Shown piece by piece: positions 46,440 through 57,600 of a DNA stretch of 64,000 bases. Within the stretch, counting starts at the first letter, position 1; the number at the start of each line of letters is the position of its first letter. The stretch comes from Spinellus fusiger (lineage: Eukaryota; Mucoromycota; Mucoromycetes; Mucorales; Phycomycetaceae): NCBI GenBank assembly GCA_025094145.1, contig JALLLS010000012.1:372001-436000 (forward strand), given 5' to 3'. Below the pieces are notes generated by a model, which saw only the letters and a list, made by a program, of their open reading frames with translations, was not told where the DNA came from and did no database searches. The position numbers and the translations under genes are program-made.

Positions 46440-46620
46440 AAGAAGAGTAACAATAAAACCCCTTAAGATCACTGATAAGAACATCGCTACATGCTTTAGC
46501 AATCCTCATGTTTAAAGTCTCACTTTCTAATAGTCTTTTTCTCAAGTTTATTCTTCACAACAGACCAAAATTGCTCAATGGGATTAAGCTCAGGAGAGTG
46601 TGGTGGAAGGTATACACATT
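46440..46620 (-). pseudogene. DDE transposase C-terminal remnant
   Basis: Minus strand: ELNPIEQFWSVVKNKL (across a frame change) followed by LEKKTI-like residues with stops. It is the only coding remnant of the outer transposon at 44938-46775. Confidence 0.6.
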
Positions 46621-46918
46621 TGTAAGCTTATTGTTGAAGAAATAATATTTCGAAAAGTACGCAAAAAATACTTATGGAATTGTGCAAAAAGTAAAATATA
46701 AAGTGTGCAAAAAGTAGAAAGAAAAGTGTGCAATATTATTTTGAGGTTGTGCGAGTACTTTCTGAAAATAGTGTATCCCAAAAGTCTTAGGGTATGCACA
46801 TAGTCCTATGAACACTATAAACCTTTAGTCCTCTCCCTATATTCTAGTTCAGCAATAGATGTTTTATTACAGTCATGTAGGATATTTATTTTATTATTTA
46901 ATAATGACCAACCAATGC

Positions 46919-49900
46919 TTAAAATCGAAAGCTTTCCACTCTATAGACAGGAATACCTTGTTCACCACCAAATCTACCTCCTTTGTGTGCTCTTCTAGCT
47001 TTACTAAGATCATCCGTAGGGGCATCTGTATGTTGCTTATTCTGAGACCAGCGTGCAAGTTGATGCTGGTGTTTACGTGTGAAAGGACCAAGGATGGCAC
47101 GAAGTTCTTCTAATTTGCCTGCCAGCTCTGCCTCTTTTTGAACAATAGTACTTAATTTCTTTACAGTCTCATGCATAGATGTTTCTAAAATCACTGTAGG
47201 GAAATGTATGTCCAGAATAGCACTAGAAATTTCTAATGTCTATAGATAGATGCATTGGATGGATAGAGCATTTGTTACTTTCTTGCCCATTTGTATAAAG
47301 AGAAACACTTACATTGTCATGTATGGGTGTCTCTATTGCTACAGTGCTGTTGTTTTCTTCAATTACAGGTTGTGCATCCTTTTCCAGCCAGCTCAAGAGG
47401 GTTTCCAACATAACAGGTAGTTCAGTAGGTGTTAATTGCTTTAGTGCTTGTTGCATAAAGATATCATTGTGGGGAGAGTCTATCACAGTTTTCATGTAGG
47501 ATGAGAAGAGTGAACTCCATTCTGTAGGCTGAGATTGGTGCTTTTCAACCAAGGCCTTGATGATCAATACAAGATCAGTCTCAGGAATATCATTCACTTG
47601 TTCCAAAACAATAGGAATCAATGCCTATCAGGTACACTTCTCATTAGATATATTCTTCTCCTGTGAACTTCTTATTGCTTACCCATGCATCTCGCTTCAA
47701 CAAGGCAGATATGAGTCCACCTTCTATGTAACTACTATGGAGACGGCGTTTAGCCAGTAAGAACAGCAGCACCTTTACTGGCCAGAATTCCAGATCGGGT
47801 GCATCTTGTTGACAAGAGAATATCTTTGAAATAACGCATGATACAAAGTGATATGAAATCTCATGCTACAATATATACATATATATATAAAAAAGAGTAT
47901 AAGCAACCATGTTTGCTGTAATAATAGCCATCGCACCTCTGATTTGATGTGGGGTTGGTACCGTGCGATCTCCTCTCTGTAGGCTTTTGTAAGGGACATT
48001 GGATTGGTGGTATCGTGTAAATTTTCCTCTTCCATTGATGTATCTTCATCCGTGCCAGTATACCCACTCTCTTTGGCTGATGTTTGTACATAGTTCATGA
48101 ATAAGGTGGTGAATTTATCAACACTCAAATCCTTCTTTAATAGCTTTGCCATAATCCTCTGTTCATCGGTTTGTGTTAGTTCCTGTTTGGTGACCCACTT
48201 GGTGAAAAGAGCATCATCCTCCTTATACCGTGCTGACTATAATTGATCCACTATCAGTCTACCAAGTGTATCTATAGATATTTTTTATCCATAACTCACC
48301 ACAACAGAACGGCCCACAGCATCCACACCACTTCTCATCAGTCCAACAGCATCTTGCTGCACACCCAAGAACTCTACAGTACTACGCATCTTTCCCATGG
48401 CAGCCATCAATGACATGGGCTCACAGTAATAAGGACAAATTATCACTACTGATTTAGCATCCATCACTGTCTTTTGTGTTTTCCCACTCTTAGTTGTCTT
48501 GCTATCCACTTTAGAAATAGTAATGGCGAGTTGGGAGTTGGAGAGAACAGAAATCTAAGGTAGAGTAGATACATATCAATGCAGATCCACTACCCTATTC
48601 ATGTATTTATCTTACCTTGTAGACACACTTATCCTTGGCAGAAATACCCTTGTCTGCCCCCGTTATCACCTGTTCTGCCTGCAATGTGCCATACTTGACA
48701 TCCCACACACTCACAACATGTTCAGGCTCAGTATCTAAATGACCATTAGATACTACTTATATGTTCTGACTTACTCTTTCTCATACGAGGGGCCACCATA
48801 GCCACATAGCTATCAGAGAGAGACGTTAATGAGGCCACATTGCCCAGTGTCTCATCATAGAAGCAATAACCCTGCAATTGCACCGAAGAATGTCGTGTCA
48901 AGTGAGCAGAGATCTTGTTGGCAGATCCATGCTTCATGTATATACGCCACACAGTCCATGTTCCTGATGCACCCATGGTTGTCATTTTACCATCCACAGA
49001 ATCAAATGTAAAAGCTATAGGGATTTCCTGATCCTTATAAGAACACTCTACGGATGAAATAACCCACTTACATTGTGCTTCATATCAATCTTAGCCAATA
49101 GATCCACACTTCTACGCTCTTCATTCATATAGAACATGCGCACTGTATAGACATCTGAGCCAGGAGTATTGCTCACTGTCATAATGACAGTAGAGAGCCC
49201 GGGCAACATAGTATTAGGAATGCAGCATGGACGGACATGTGCATTGGAGGTGACAAATATAGTGGACCATACAACATGCACTTCACTATTCAGCAACCAT
49301 ACCCATTAAAGTCAATACTGATGATGTAGCCACAATAGACTCTTTTCAAGTATTACCTCGATTCCTTATAAGTAGCTGTTAATCGATCCAAATCCTTAGA
49401 GACTATATTGATAGATCCATTCTCATTCACAAGAATAACATGCAAGTTCAGCGTAGGCGAAAGATGAATTGACTGAATACGATGCTCAAACTAATCTTGT
49501 CAGCTTGTATCATAAGAACTCACTTACTGATTTGGTGATTTTGGTTTCATTGGCTTCACTACTACTTGTGTTCTTCCATATCCACACTGTCTTGCACTCT
49601 TCTTCTTTTGACATATCAGGGCCTGTGGCCACAATAGCATAGGTGTGTTCCAATGCATCTGCATCATTGGTACCCATACGGTGTTTTGCGGGCTCAGCAA
49701 ATACAACACCTGGAGGTGTTGTCCATGACTTTAAGCATTTCTGGTCGTTGGTCTATATGAGTAGTTTGGTTGCTGTTGGTTAGTTGTTGAAAAGGAAACA
49801 CAACCCTACATTGTACAACTTCACGCCTTCTCCTTGCACAGTGATAGCAATACGATGGGTGTCTGTGTTGTTTCCTGCATCACTTTTATCATAAGCACTT

Positions 49901-50016
49901 GTGGTTGTTTCTAACTGAGTCAGTCCCACTACAAAGTGCTTGTCGAGCTGACTGGATCCAATAGTAGTGTGGAATCGAGCAAGAGGAAAAGGTTCTTCGA
50001 GAGAAAACCCAGGCAT
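46919..50016 (-). CDS. NOL11/Utp8-like nucleolar protein (t-UTP, rRNA processing)
   Basis: Eleven minus-strand exons, all in phase: 50016-49810, 49752-49528, 49490-49357, 49285-49072, 49033-48775, 48734-48616, 48554-48300, 48236-47937, 47823-47683, 47624-47313 and 47239-46919, giving 828 residues. The N-terminal two-thirds reads as beta-propeller blades (TVWIWKN, TWTVWRIYM, EHVVSVWDVKYGTLQ). The C-terminal third is helical (DLEFWPVKVLLFLLAKRRLHSSY; DLVLIIKALVEKH). It ends in a basic RRAHKGGRFGGEQGIPVYRVESFRF tail. This layout and the C-terminal block match NOL11/Utp8-type t-UTP proteins, which act in early pre-18S rRNA processing and rDNA transcription. The exon-8 donor is GTGCGA. Confidence 0.7.
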
Positions 50017-50165
50017 GGTGAGTGAGGTGGTGAGTGAGTTTTCTGAGTGGTGGTGATAAGTGCACAGGAAAATAAAGAAAATAAAAAAGGGCCTTTCACT
50101 TCTTTATCACCAAGCCTTCAAGGAAAAAATCCGTTATTTTTCGCTGTCACATAATGACAAGTCAA

Positions 50166-50262
50166 TAAAAAGGTTCTTGAATTGAGCGCAAGACCAAATG
50201 TAAGGTTGCATTGACAGATACTTCCATGGCATATCTGTAGTAGTCATTGTGGTACTGATCCT
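50166..50262 (-). other. Open segment with protein-like sequence, unassigned
   Basis: After an AG at about 50263 the minus strand reads DQYHNDYYRYAMEVSVNATL, then HLVLRSIQEPFY and TGA. The composition looks like real protein. It could be an alternative last exon of the EF-hand gene (50456-51065), with which it shares strand, but no phase-correct donor was found. It may also be chance. Confidence 0.25.
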
Positions 50263-50299
50263 ATGATAAGAACCAATAAAAGAATTGACATTCATTACT

Positions 50300-50307
50300 A
50301 GAGTATG

Positions 50308-50339
<32 letters not shown>

Positions 50340-50340
50340 A
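50300..50340. repeat. (TCTA)n/(TA)n microsatellite
   Basis: TATC units followed by TA units at 50311-50339. Confidence 0.85.
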
Positions 50341-50455
50341 GTAAAATGAATTTATTTTCTTGAAGAAATGCATGTGTGTTTGTATCAACATGTGTGCTTG
50401 TAGTTTTCATTGTTTTTCTTTTCACCATTTTTCACTGTATTTTTGTTGTTGTTGG

Positions 50456-51065
50456 CTACTCTTCTGCCATGGGTGTCTTTGGAATCTCATCCTGTGTTCG
50501 GGAAGTCACCAATTCTAAATTATTGTCATAGCCATCTGTTGATAGTGTCAATACAATTCATGGTTATTGGAGTACTTACGCTTTCTCAGATCATTCAGGG
50601 TTTCTTCAGGATCAGAGAGTGTCTGAATATGATACATTTGGTAGAATCCCTTGTATGTCAGGTAGTTGTTCTCGTCAACATCCAGAGATTCAACAATTTC
50701 CTACTTATTAGAAAGTCATTCTAGACCAAACTACCTACATCCATTACAGCTTGATCAAACTACTACAATTAATAAAGGGTACTTGTTCATTATACGTGAT
50801 AACTTACGGGTCTTCCATTGGTAGCTTCTGCAAAGGTCTGGAGTTCATGCTGGCTCCATACATTGTCTTTGTCCTAGGCAATGGGTGAGTGGTGGGTTTT
50901 CGAACAGTACCTTACCTTGTCGAAGCGATCAAATATTTCCTTCAGGATCTAAGAGTGTCAATGCTATTACCAAGGAATAGACACAATTACCTCATCCACT
51001 CTAGGCAGAAACTCATCTGTGCTGTCATTGATGAGAATGGTAAAGGGATCGATAATGTCAGTCAT
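50456..51065 (-). CDS. Small EF-hand calcium-binding protein
   Basis: Six minus-strand exons in phase: 51065-50991, 50948-50916, 50873-50808, 50759-50739, 50700-50580 and 50535-50456, giving 131 residues. Two EF-hand loops are visible: DKDKDNVWSQHE (residues about 36-47) and DVDENNYLTYKGF (about 74-86). In the second, the loop glycine is replaced by Asn. The fourth exon is only 21 nt (FDQAVMD). No membrane segment or signal is seen, so it is probably a cytosolic calcium sensor; partner and pathway are unknown. It lies head-to-tail upstream of the NOL11-like gene. Confidence 0.72.
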
Positions 51066-51227
51066 GGTGTATTGGAGACTAGCGAGACAAATGAAGGGCT
51101 GTAAAGTGAAATCGGAGTTGAATGGAAAACGTGTTTTTTCTTTCTTTCTTTTCCAATACTACTCTTACTACTCTAGAAGTGTCTGTGCATTTGTAAAGAA
51201 TTGAGTCTTTGCTCTTTATTATAGCAG

Positions 51228-52452
51228 TCATAGTACAGCGTCCAACTTTCCTTCTCTCTTCAATGCATCGTACAGTGCCAAGCTAGAGAGAAGTTTGGCA
51301 TCAGGCGAGTGTTTCCAAGCATCCTCCAGGCTCACAATTTTCAGTGTGATATTCTCCCCTTGCTCCCAAACACCGCCTAATCTTCCTTGCAATGCTCCAA
51401 TGTCCTCGGGTGCCATGGATTTCACGCATAGAAACAGTCGCAGAAACTCATCTTTATATGTATAGAAATATATAGAAATATATAATATAAATAAACTGTC
51501 AGCCTTCTCCTACTAAATGTACAGATATAATACCTGATCCACCAGCAGAAGGGTACACTCCTCTCCACTGCTGTTCATAGGCTAACTCAGTCATGTCCAC
51601 CAATTCTTCTTCTTTTAAACAAAGACCGGGTTCTTCTTCTAGCTCACGTGCTGCTACACCTGCAAAACAGCCAGAACCATCTAACATACCAGCAGGCAAC
51701 TCTGGAAATGCAAAAGAAGGGACGGCTGTACGAGGTTGGAGGGCTAGAACCACCTTGTCTTTACCACTTCCATCATTGGGCCGAAGAAGAATCAGGACTG
51801 CGACTGCACCCCCTCTCTAATGAGCATTAGTAGCATAGGCGCAAGTCCGGCGAGTAGAAAAAGTAAACACATTGATAAGTACATACTACAAATGACTAAA
51901 TATAAGAATAACAATAGGCTATACCATAAACACAATCCCAGGGACGTTTTTGCCAGTCTTATTCAGAGAGAGATTAGCCTTGAACTTTAAGAAGCCAAGC
52001 TTATTTGTACCAAACATATCTGTACTCTGAATATCAATGCAAGATAGGTCCATCGTGTGGGGCTCCTTATCGTGTTCCTGGTTATATAATGCTACCCAGT
52101 CTTTGAAGGGTTGAAACTCGAGCACCTTCTCAATCATTTCAGGTGTACCTCCTGTGATAGGAACACATTTCTTAGCAATAGAAACTGTAGGAGACATGGG
52201 CCTTAGAAAAGTATATAAAGAACGCAGCATGGTAGGACGTCGAATCAAAGAGATCGGATACTGAATGGATGATATGGCTGTATCATGTGACCAAGGGAAG
52301 AGATGCTTCTGTCTTGTGGTCTCTAGCTGTTTTGTGAGTAGGACTTGTGAGTGGGACTTGTGGGTGGTGCTCGTGGGTAGGACTGTGCAACGGGATAGGG
52401 GGCGCGTGTGGATAAGAGATGTTTTGTATTTGTTTATGTACTCCAAACTCAA
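51228..52452 (-). CDS. Nudix hydrolase, ADP-sugar pyrophosphatase type
   Basis: Exons 52452-51925, 51816-51534 and 51451-51228, in phase, 344 residues from the first Met. The Nudix box is PAGMLDGSGCFAGVAARELEEEPGL (residues about 217-241), with the REL-EE-x-GL metal-binding core. The leading PELPAGMLD resembles plant NUDX14 and animal NUDT14, which cleave ADP-glucose or UDP-glucose. The usual Glu at the start of the box is not obvious. The start is uncertain: the first 74 residues (Arg/Ser/Thr-rich) could be a targeting sequence, with other Met starts at 52230 and shortly after. The branch point TACTAAT is clear in the first intron. Confidence 0.85.
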
Positions 52453-53530
52453 GTAGCTCTAAACTCTTGGCAGTGAAATAAAGTCATTAAAAGGCCAATA
52501 CAGTATGAGACGAGGGATAAAGATTAATCAGATAATAATAAACACCTTGAGTGATTATCATGTTCATTATTTAATCTTTATTACAATTGATTTATTCTTG
52601 CTGTAGAACCATGCTTTGATGAGGAGGAAGGTACAATTATGCTGGTTTAACTTTTTATCCGTCTGCTCATTGCCTTGGGTAACAAAGGAAAGTGTCACTG
52701 ATAGTGTTCTTTTGTAGAGGTAATACACGTGAAATGGGAGTCTTGCTTGCAATACATGATAGGTACTACGTTGCTCATACCGACATTATGAATAGAGATC
52801 GACACAAAAGAATAGGATTACAACTCTAATGATCAGTACTAGAAACAATCAACAGTATTTATTTATAAAATGTGTCTAATTATATGAGGTATTTGTTTAT
52901 GATTGAGAAGAAAGATAAATTTAAGCTCTTATTAATAAAACGTGTTAATATTGATATAATAATAATAAGAGTAATACAAATAACAATAATAATAAGAGTA
53001 ATGAAAAGATGAATAAGAGTAATAATAGAAAAATAAAAATAAAAATAAAAATAAAAATAAAAATAAAATAGAAAGCGTCAAATATATGTAGGCCAGAGAT
53101 ACATAAATATACCCTGCATTAATAAACAGAAAAGCCTTTTTTATATACAGTAGATTCAATCACGATACCTTTTTAAAGAAACAATAGTATGTTTATTAGA
53201 CAAAAGCATTTACAATAGGTACAATTACAGGTTAGAAGCACAAGCATATTTATGGAGTAGATAGAATAAACAGATACTGTGTCAATTGAGTATAGAAAAG
53301 ACTCCTCATTAATGAATAGACAATCTATTCTATTGCAAGTGGTATAGTAGATACAAGTCATGGCCATAAATAAAAGAACATTAAAAGAAGTAAAGACTTC
53401 ATTAGCGTAAATAAACAATGACTATGTACAGATAATATATTTAATAACAACAAATAAAACTACTCATTATACTGATTGGGTGAAGAAAAACATTAAGAGA
53501 TCATCTGCTGATCTATGCATACCAAGTGCC
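52453..53530. other. AT-rich spacer with simple repeats
   Basis: Contains (AAAAAT)n at 53026-53072 and AAT-type repeats at 52955-53010. No gene is supported. Confidence 0.6.
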
Positions 53531-56500
53531 CTAATGAAGCGAATGGTACAAGTAAAGATTGTTCTCATTATTATATGAAGTATCGTTCTCTTTCTGGTAT
53601 GAGGCATCGTTTTCTTCATGGTATGAGGCATCGTTCTCTCCATTGTATAAGGCATCGTCCTCTGATAGGTTCAGATCATTGTCTGCTTCATCTTCATCTT
53701 CAATGGAGATAACTGTATTCATAGACATATTATTAATAAAGATCCATCTAAACAACAGCCACTACAGTATAACTTACCATCAATACGCATTTCAAGACCC
53801 ACCATAGCCTGAGGAGCACCGTCCATATAGTGCATGCTGTTACGATTACTTCTAACCATCTCTTCCTGAGATGAAACCCCATAGTTCACTGTTAAATTAT
53901 TGTTGATTGTACTCGATTCCTCTTTGGGTGGGAAGAATCCATAGAGCTCCTGATTCTGGTGATAGAGAATTGGATCATAACCTAGTGTGTTTGGTGTATT
54001 GATAACAACAGGGTCTAGGCTATCTTCTGCCCAGAATACATCGTTGAACTCAGTTAAGAACAAGTTGAATATTCCAATGGGGATACCAAGAGTAGCAGAA
54101 AACACAATGCCAATGTTACGTATTGTCATTTTGTTGACTTCTGCATTTTGTACTATGCAAACAAGATGGGCAGAAAGAGATCTTAAGAGTGTATAGTTGG
54201 CGAGTGGCAGCACTGATACAAGTCTTCCAAGTTCTGCAACTCTTTCCTCACGATCGTTTAGATCTATTCATAGAGTGAGTGGCCTATTCTTAAAGATCAT
54301 TTCCTATTCACTTACCAATGACAAGTAAAAACTCCTTTATTAACTCAATAGTTAATACATTGTTTGGAAGTTCTCTTAACCACATCTTGAGTAAACCAGC
54401 AATAACATGAGGATCATGGTATTCTTCTGAATCTAACAATTGAACATCTCCTTCTACAAACAGTGAGTTTTCTATTCCATAGTCAAGTGTCCCATTACCA
54501 CTTCTTGGGTTTTTATTGCTTACCTTGATTGAATCTTTCTTTCAATTCTTTTATCTTCATGGCACTACCACTCAGACGATAAATACCCTCTTCATCAACA
54601 GCCTTATTGGCCTCAAGGTATTCAATACAGCGATAAACAATGGCAGGAAGTTCGTATTTATCTGAGATTCTCGAAATACGGACAGCCTCTTCCAATGAAA
54701 CACCAAAGACTGGTCTCAAAGACTTTACTTGTGACTGATTCGATGACTTGGACTTTTCCGAGTTATCAAAATTACCGCGTGTAATGAACCCACGCAGACC
54801 ACCATAGGGTGAATTCTGTGTATTAGGATTTGTTGAATTCATAGAATGTGCTGACTGAAGGAAATCGCCTTGAGATTCATTGGATGAGCTTGTGAATATT
54901 CTCTTTCCCCAGAATGTACGACGGTTCATTCTCTGCTTTGCCTTTTTAACTTCAAAGTCTACTGGAGGTTCTACTTCATTGTCAAGTGAGTTCTTCTGTT
55001 GTCCCTCTAAAGGAGTGATTGGACGTGCTAAATAGTAAGAGTTTTGAATAGTGTCTGGTCCTTCTCTTGGCGAGAAGCTAATAGAGTTGCGTTTTGAATA
55101 GTTCTTTTGGTAGGAAGACAGGTGGTCCATACTAGATCTATGGTGCAGAATGTGTGTTCCTTCTTCCCTGTTGCTGGACAAAGTAGAGGTGTCAGAGATA
55201 TCAGATAACATTGATTCAGAGGGAATAAGGGTGGTGTCTGAGGTAGATCGTAACAAGTGGAAGGGTTTATGTGTCTGGGAGCCGACATTATTATCAAATT
55301 GTTCTAGGAAGGCTGGGTCATTGGCGCTTGGCTTGTAGAGCTTTTTAATCTTTCTAGTACTCTTCATAATCTGTTCTCTTTTGAGAATCTCTTCTTCATC
55401 AGCAAGACTGGGGGTGTTGATGTAGTTTGTAAGGGCTTCCACCCACAAATCTCTTTCTGAATCGGATCCTGCACAGAGAACGTGTCTCTGAACACCATTG
55501 GGGGCCGTTTTCTTTGACTCTAGAATCAAAAAGGCGTGTCTGAATGCTTTGTTATCAGTAGAGGCCTCAGATGAATTCTGAGTTTGAGCAACCTGACGGC
55601 CAATCTGTGCATTGAAGAGTGCAATACATCCAAGAAGATTTCCATCTTTCTAAATAACAGTGTCAATTATAGTCAAGAGAAGACTAGTATTCTATACTAC
55701 TTACTACATCATAGTATAGTAAATCAGAGTTTTCAAGGACAAAATAGCGTGCCTTCCACCCTCCAAAATTTTTACCACGTTTTGTTAGATAGCCATATTT
55801 GCGACCAGGTGGCTAATAAAAGAGATTGACTTAGTGTCTATTGACTAAAGGCTTTCTTATATATACTGCTTACATAAATAGGAGATTCTTTCATCTCTAC
55901 TCTACTAGTACTAAGGAACTCGTGGAGACAGTCGTTGTTCCTCAATTGAATTTGAATTGCGTGGTTCAAGTATTTTTCAATGGCACTCTATGAAATACTA
56001 AGCGATTAGAAATGTGCACCAGCAAAGAGTATATATTATATTTGTCTATCTTACCTTCCTCTGATCTACTTTATTGGGAGCATGTGTAGTAAAGAGGGCC
56101 TTGTCTGGTAATTTTCCTATCTTTTTACCAATATATCTGACTTGGAGTCTAAGCTATATGAAAAAAGAAAAAAAAAGACATCTACTATTAGCCTACAGTC
56201 GTTTTCCAATCCATGTCAGAATACATACAAGTGAATCAAGAGAAAGAAACTCTGAATAAAGTTTCTCTATTCTCCACAGTTCTTCTGTCTGGCCTGGTTC
56301 AGCTTCAGATGCCTTTGTGATTGCAATTGTAAAGTACATGACTTCCTTTCCCTTTTCATTTGATCTGATATTGGAACTAATCACTTTGACAGCAAGGGTA
56401 GCTGAATTTTCACGAAGAGTCTTCTTTTCAGGAGTATCCAGTCTTTTTCTTTTAGCAGCAGCCTCTGCCAAATCAATCTCCAATTTACTTTTGGGATTCA

Positions 56501-57443
56501 AGTAAGCAAGAGAAATGGTAGAGGCAGCAGATGTCATTAAAGAATAATGAACAAACTCCTGTCCTAATGTTCTGGCAAATGGAACACTGACATCCTGTCT
56601 TGTTCTTTTTGGTCGGGAGGGTTTCTGTCCACCTGCAGAAGTAGGGGTCTCTGCTGAAGCCATAGTCTGTTCGATGGGTGGCTGTTCTTTGTGTTGGTGA
56701 CTTTCTTTTCGAACAGGAGGTATTAAAGTGTCTATTTCCACAGAAGTCTCAATGGCTTCTGATTTAATGTCAGTGCTCAGAGTTGACTCATCAGTAGAGG
56801 AGGAACTAGGATAGGATTCATAGAGTCTACTGGTTGACATAGTATCATTGGCGCCTTGTCTGTTTTGGTCTCTTGTTGACGTACTTTCTTGGGAAGTTGG
56901 AGAAGAACTAGCAGAATAGGGTGGTATCTTGAGAGACAATGAGCCATAAAATGAAGCCTGGTCTGACACTGGTGAAACTTCCTTTTCACTATGATAATAG
57001 TGCTGTGGACTATTTGTGGCGGAGGATACATTGGAATAGGTCAGGTGGGTAGTAATTGCTGTAAGATTCCCGGTGGAAGCGTCTTTTCCTGAATTCTGGC
57101 GATAAGGAGACCGTGGCGGTGGTATTGGTCCTTGAGGGAGAGAATCACCCTGCTCAGCTACACTCAGGTGCTGTAGTGTGGATTCTTGGATTTCCGAATA
57201 AATGACTTCTTCCTGTCCGATACGGGAAGGAATGGAAGCATCCGACGAGTCTGTACTAGCTTGATCACTAGGATCACAGTCTCTGCATTTTTTCAAGAGA
57301 TGATCACGCTCAGTTCTGACCTGTGTTAATGTTTTTTGCAAGTTCTGGATAATAAGCCTTTGTTTCTCAATAATCTTCCACAATTGGTCATTTTGTGCAG
57401 CTGTCTCTAGAGGAAGCTGAAGAGCAGATCCAACAGTTGTCAT
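53531..57443 (-). CDS. PX-PH-RhoGAP protein (Bem3-like GTPase-activating protein)
   Basis: Eight minus-strand exons in phase: 57443-56229, 56153-56055, 55987-55874, 55812-55705, 55649-54524, 54471-54316, 54263-53778 and 53712-53531, giving 1161 residues. N-terminal coiled coil (QLWKIIEKQRLIIQNLQKTL), long Ser/Thr-rich linker, PX domain (about 350-470; FTIAITKASE, RIEKLYSEF, LRLQVRYIGKKIGKLPDK), PH domain (about 477-610; KYGYLTKRGKNFGGWKARYFVLENSDLLYYDV) and RhoGAP (about 828-1010; LRPVFGVSLEEAV, EEGIYRLSGS with arginine finger Arg870). This is the Bem3 layout; such proteins turn off Cdc42 at membranes during polarised growth. The C-terminus has tandem ENDASY repeats. Confidence 0.92.
53580..53670 (-). 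repeat. In-frame tandem repeat (ENDASY) in the RhoGAP C-terminus
   Basis: Three 30-base units encode E-N-D-A/T-S-Y plus four variable residues, close to the stop codon. Confidence 0.85.
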
Positions 57444-57499
57444 GGTATCAGCAGCAGGAGAAAAGAATTAGGCTGAAGAATAACAGACAGTATGAACAA

Positions 57500-57600
57500 A
57501 AGATAAAAAAAAAGATAAAAAAGATAAAAAAGATAAAAAAGATAAAAAGAGAAAAAGAAATTAAAGTAAAAAGAAAGCAAAAAAAAAGAAAGCAAAAATG
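57500..57600. repeat. (GATAAAAAA)n simple repeat
   Basis: Tandem GATAAAAAA units upstream of the RhoGAP ATG, in its presumed promoter/5' UTR. Confidence 0.85.

Larger units (their letters stand above)
44938..46775. mobile_element. Long-TIR DNA transposon interrupted by a Tc1-like insertion
   Basis: The left outer end (44938-44998, TACACTATTTT...TCGCACAACCTCAGAATAATAT) reappears inverted at the right outer end (about 46690-46775). The inner part of the left repeat continues after the nested element (46352: GCACAATTCCATAAGT) and also has its inverse at about 46671-46686. The arm is therefore about 100-130 bp with GCACAC motifs. The interior (46440-46620, minus strand) keeps ELNPIEQFWSVVKNKL, the end of a DDE transposase, with stops around it. 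TA flanks both outer ends. Confidence 0.75.
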
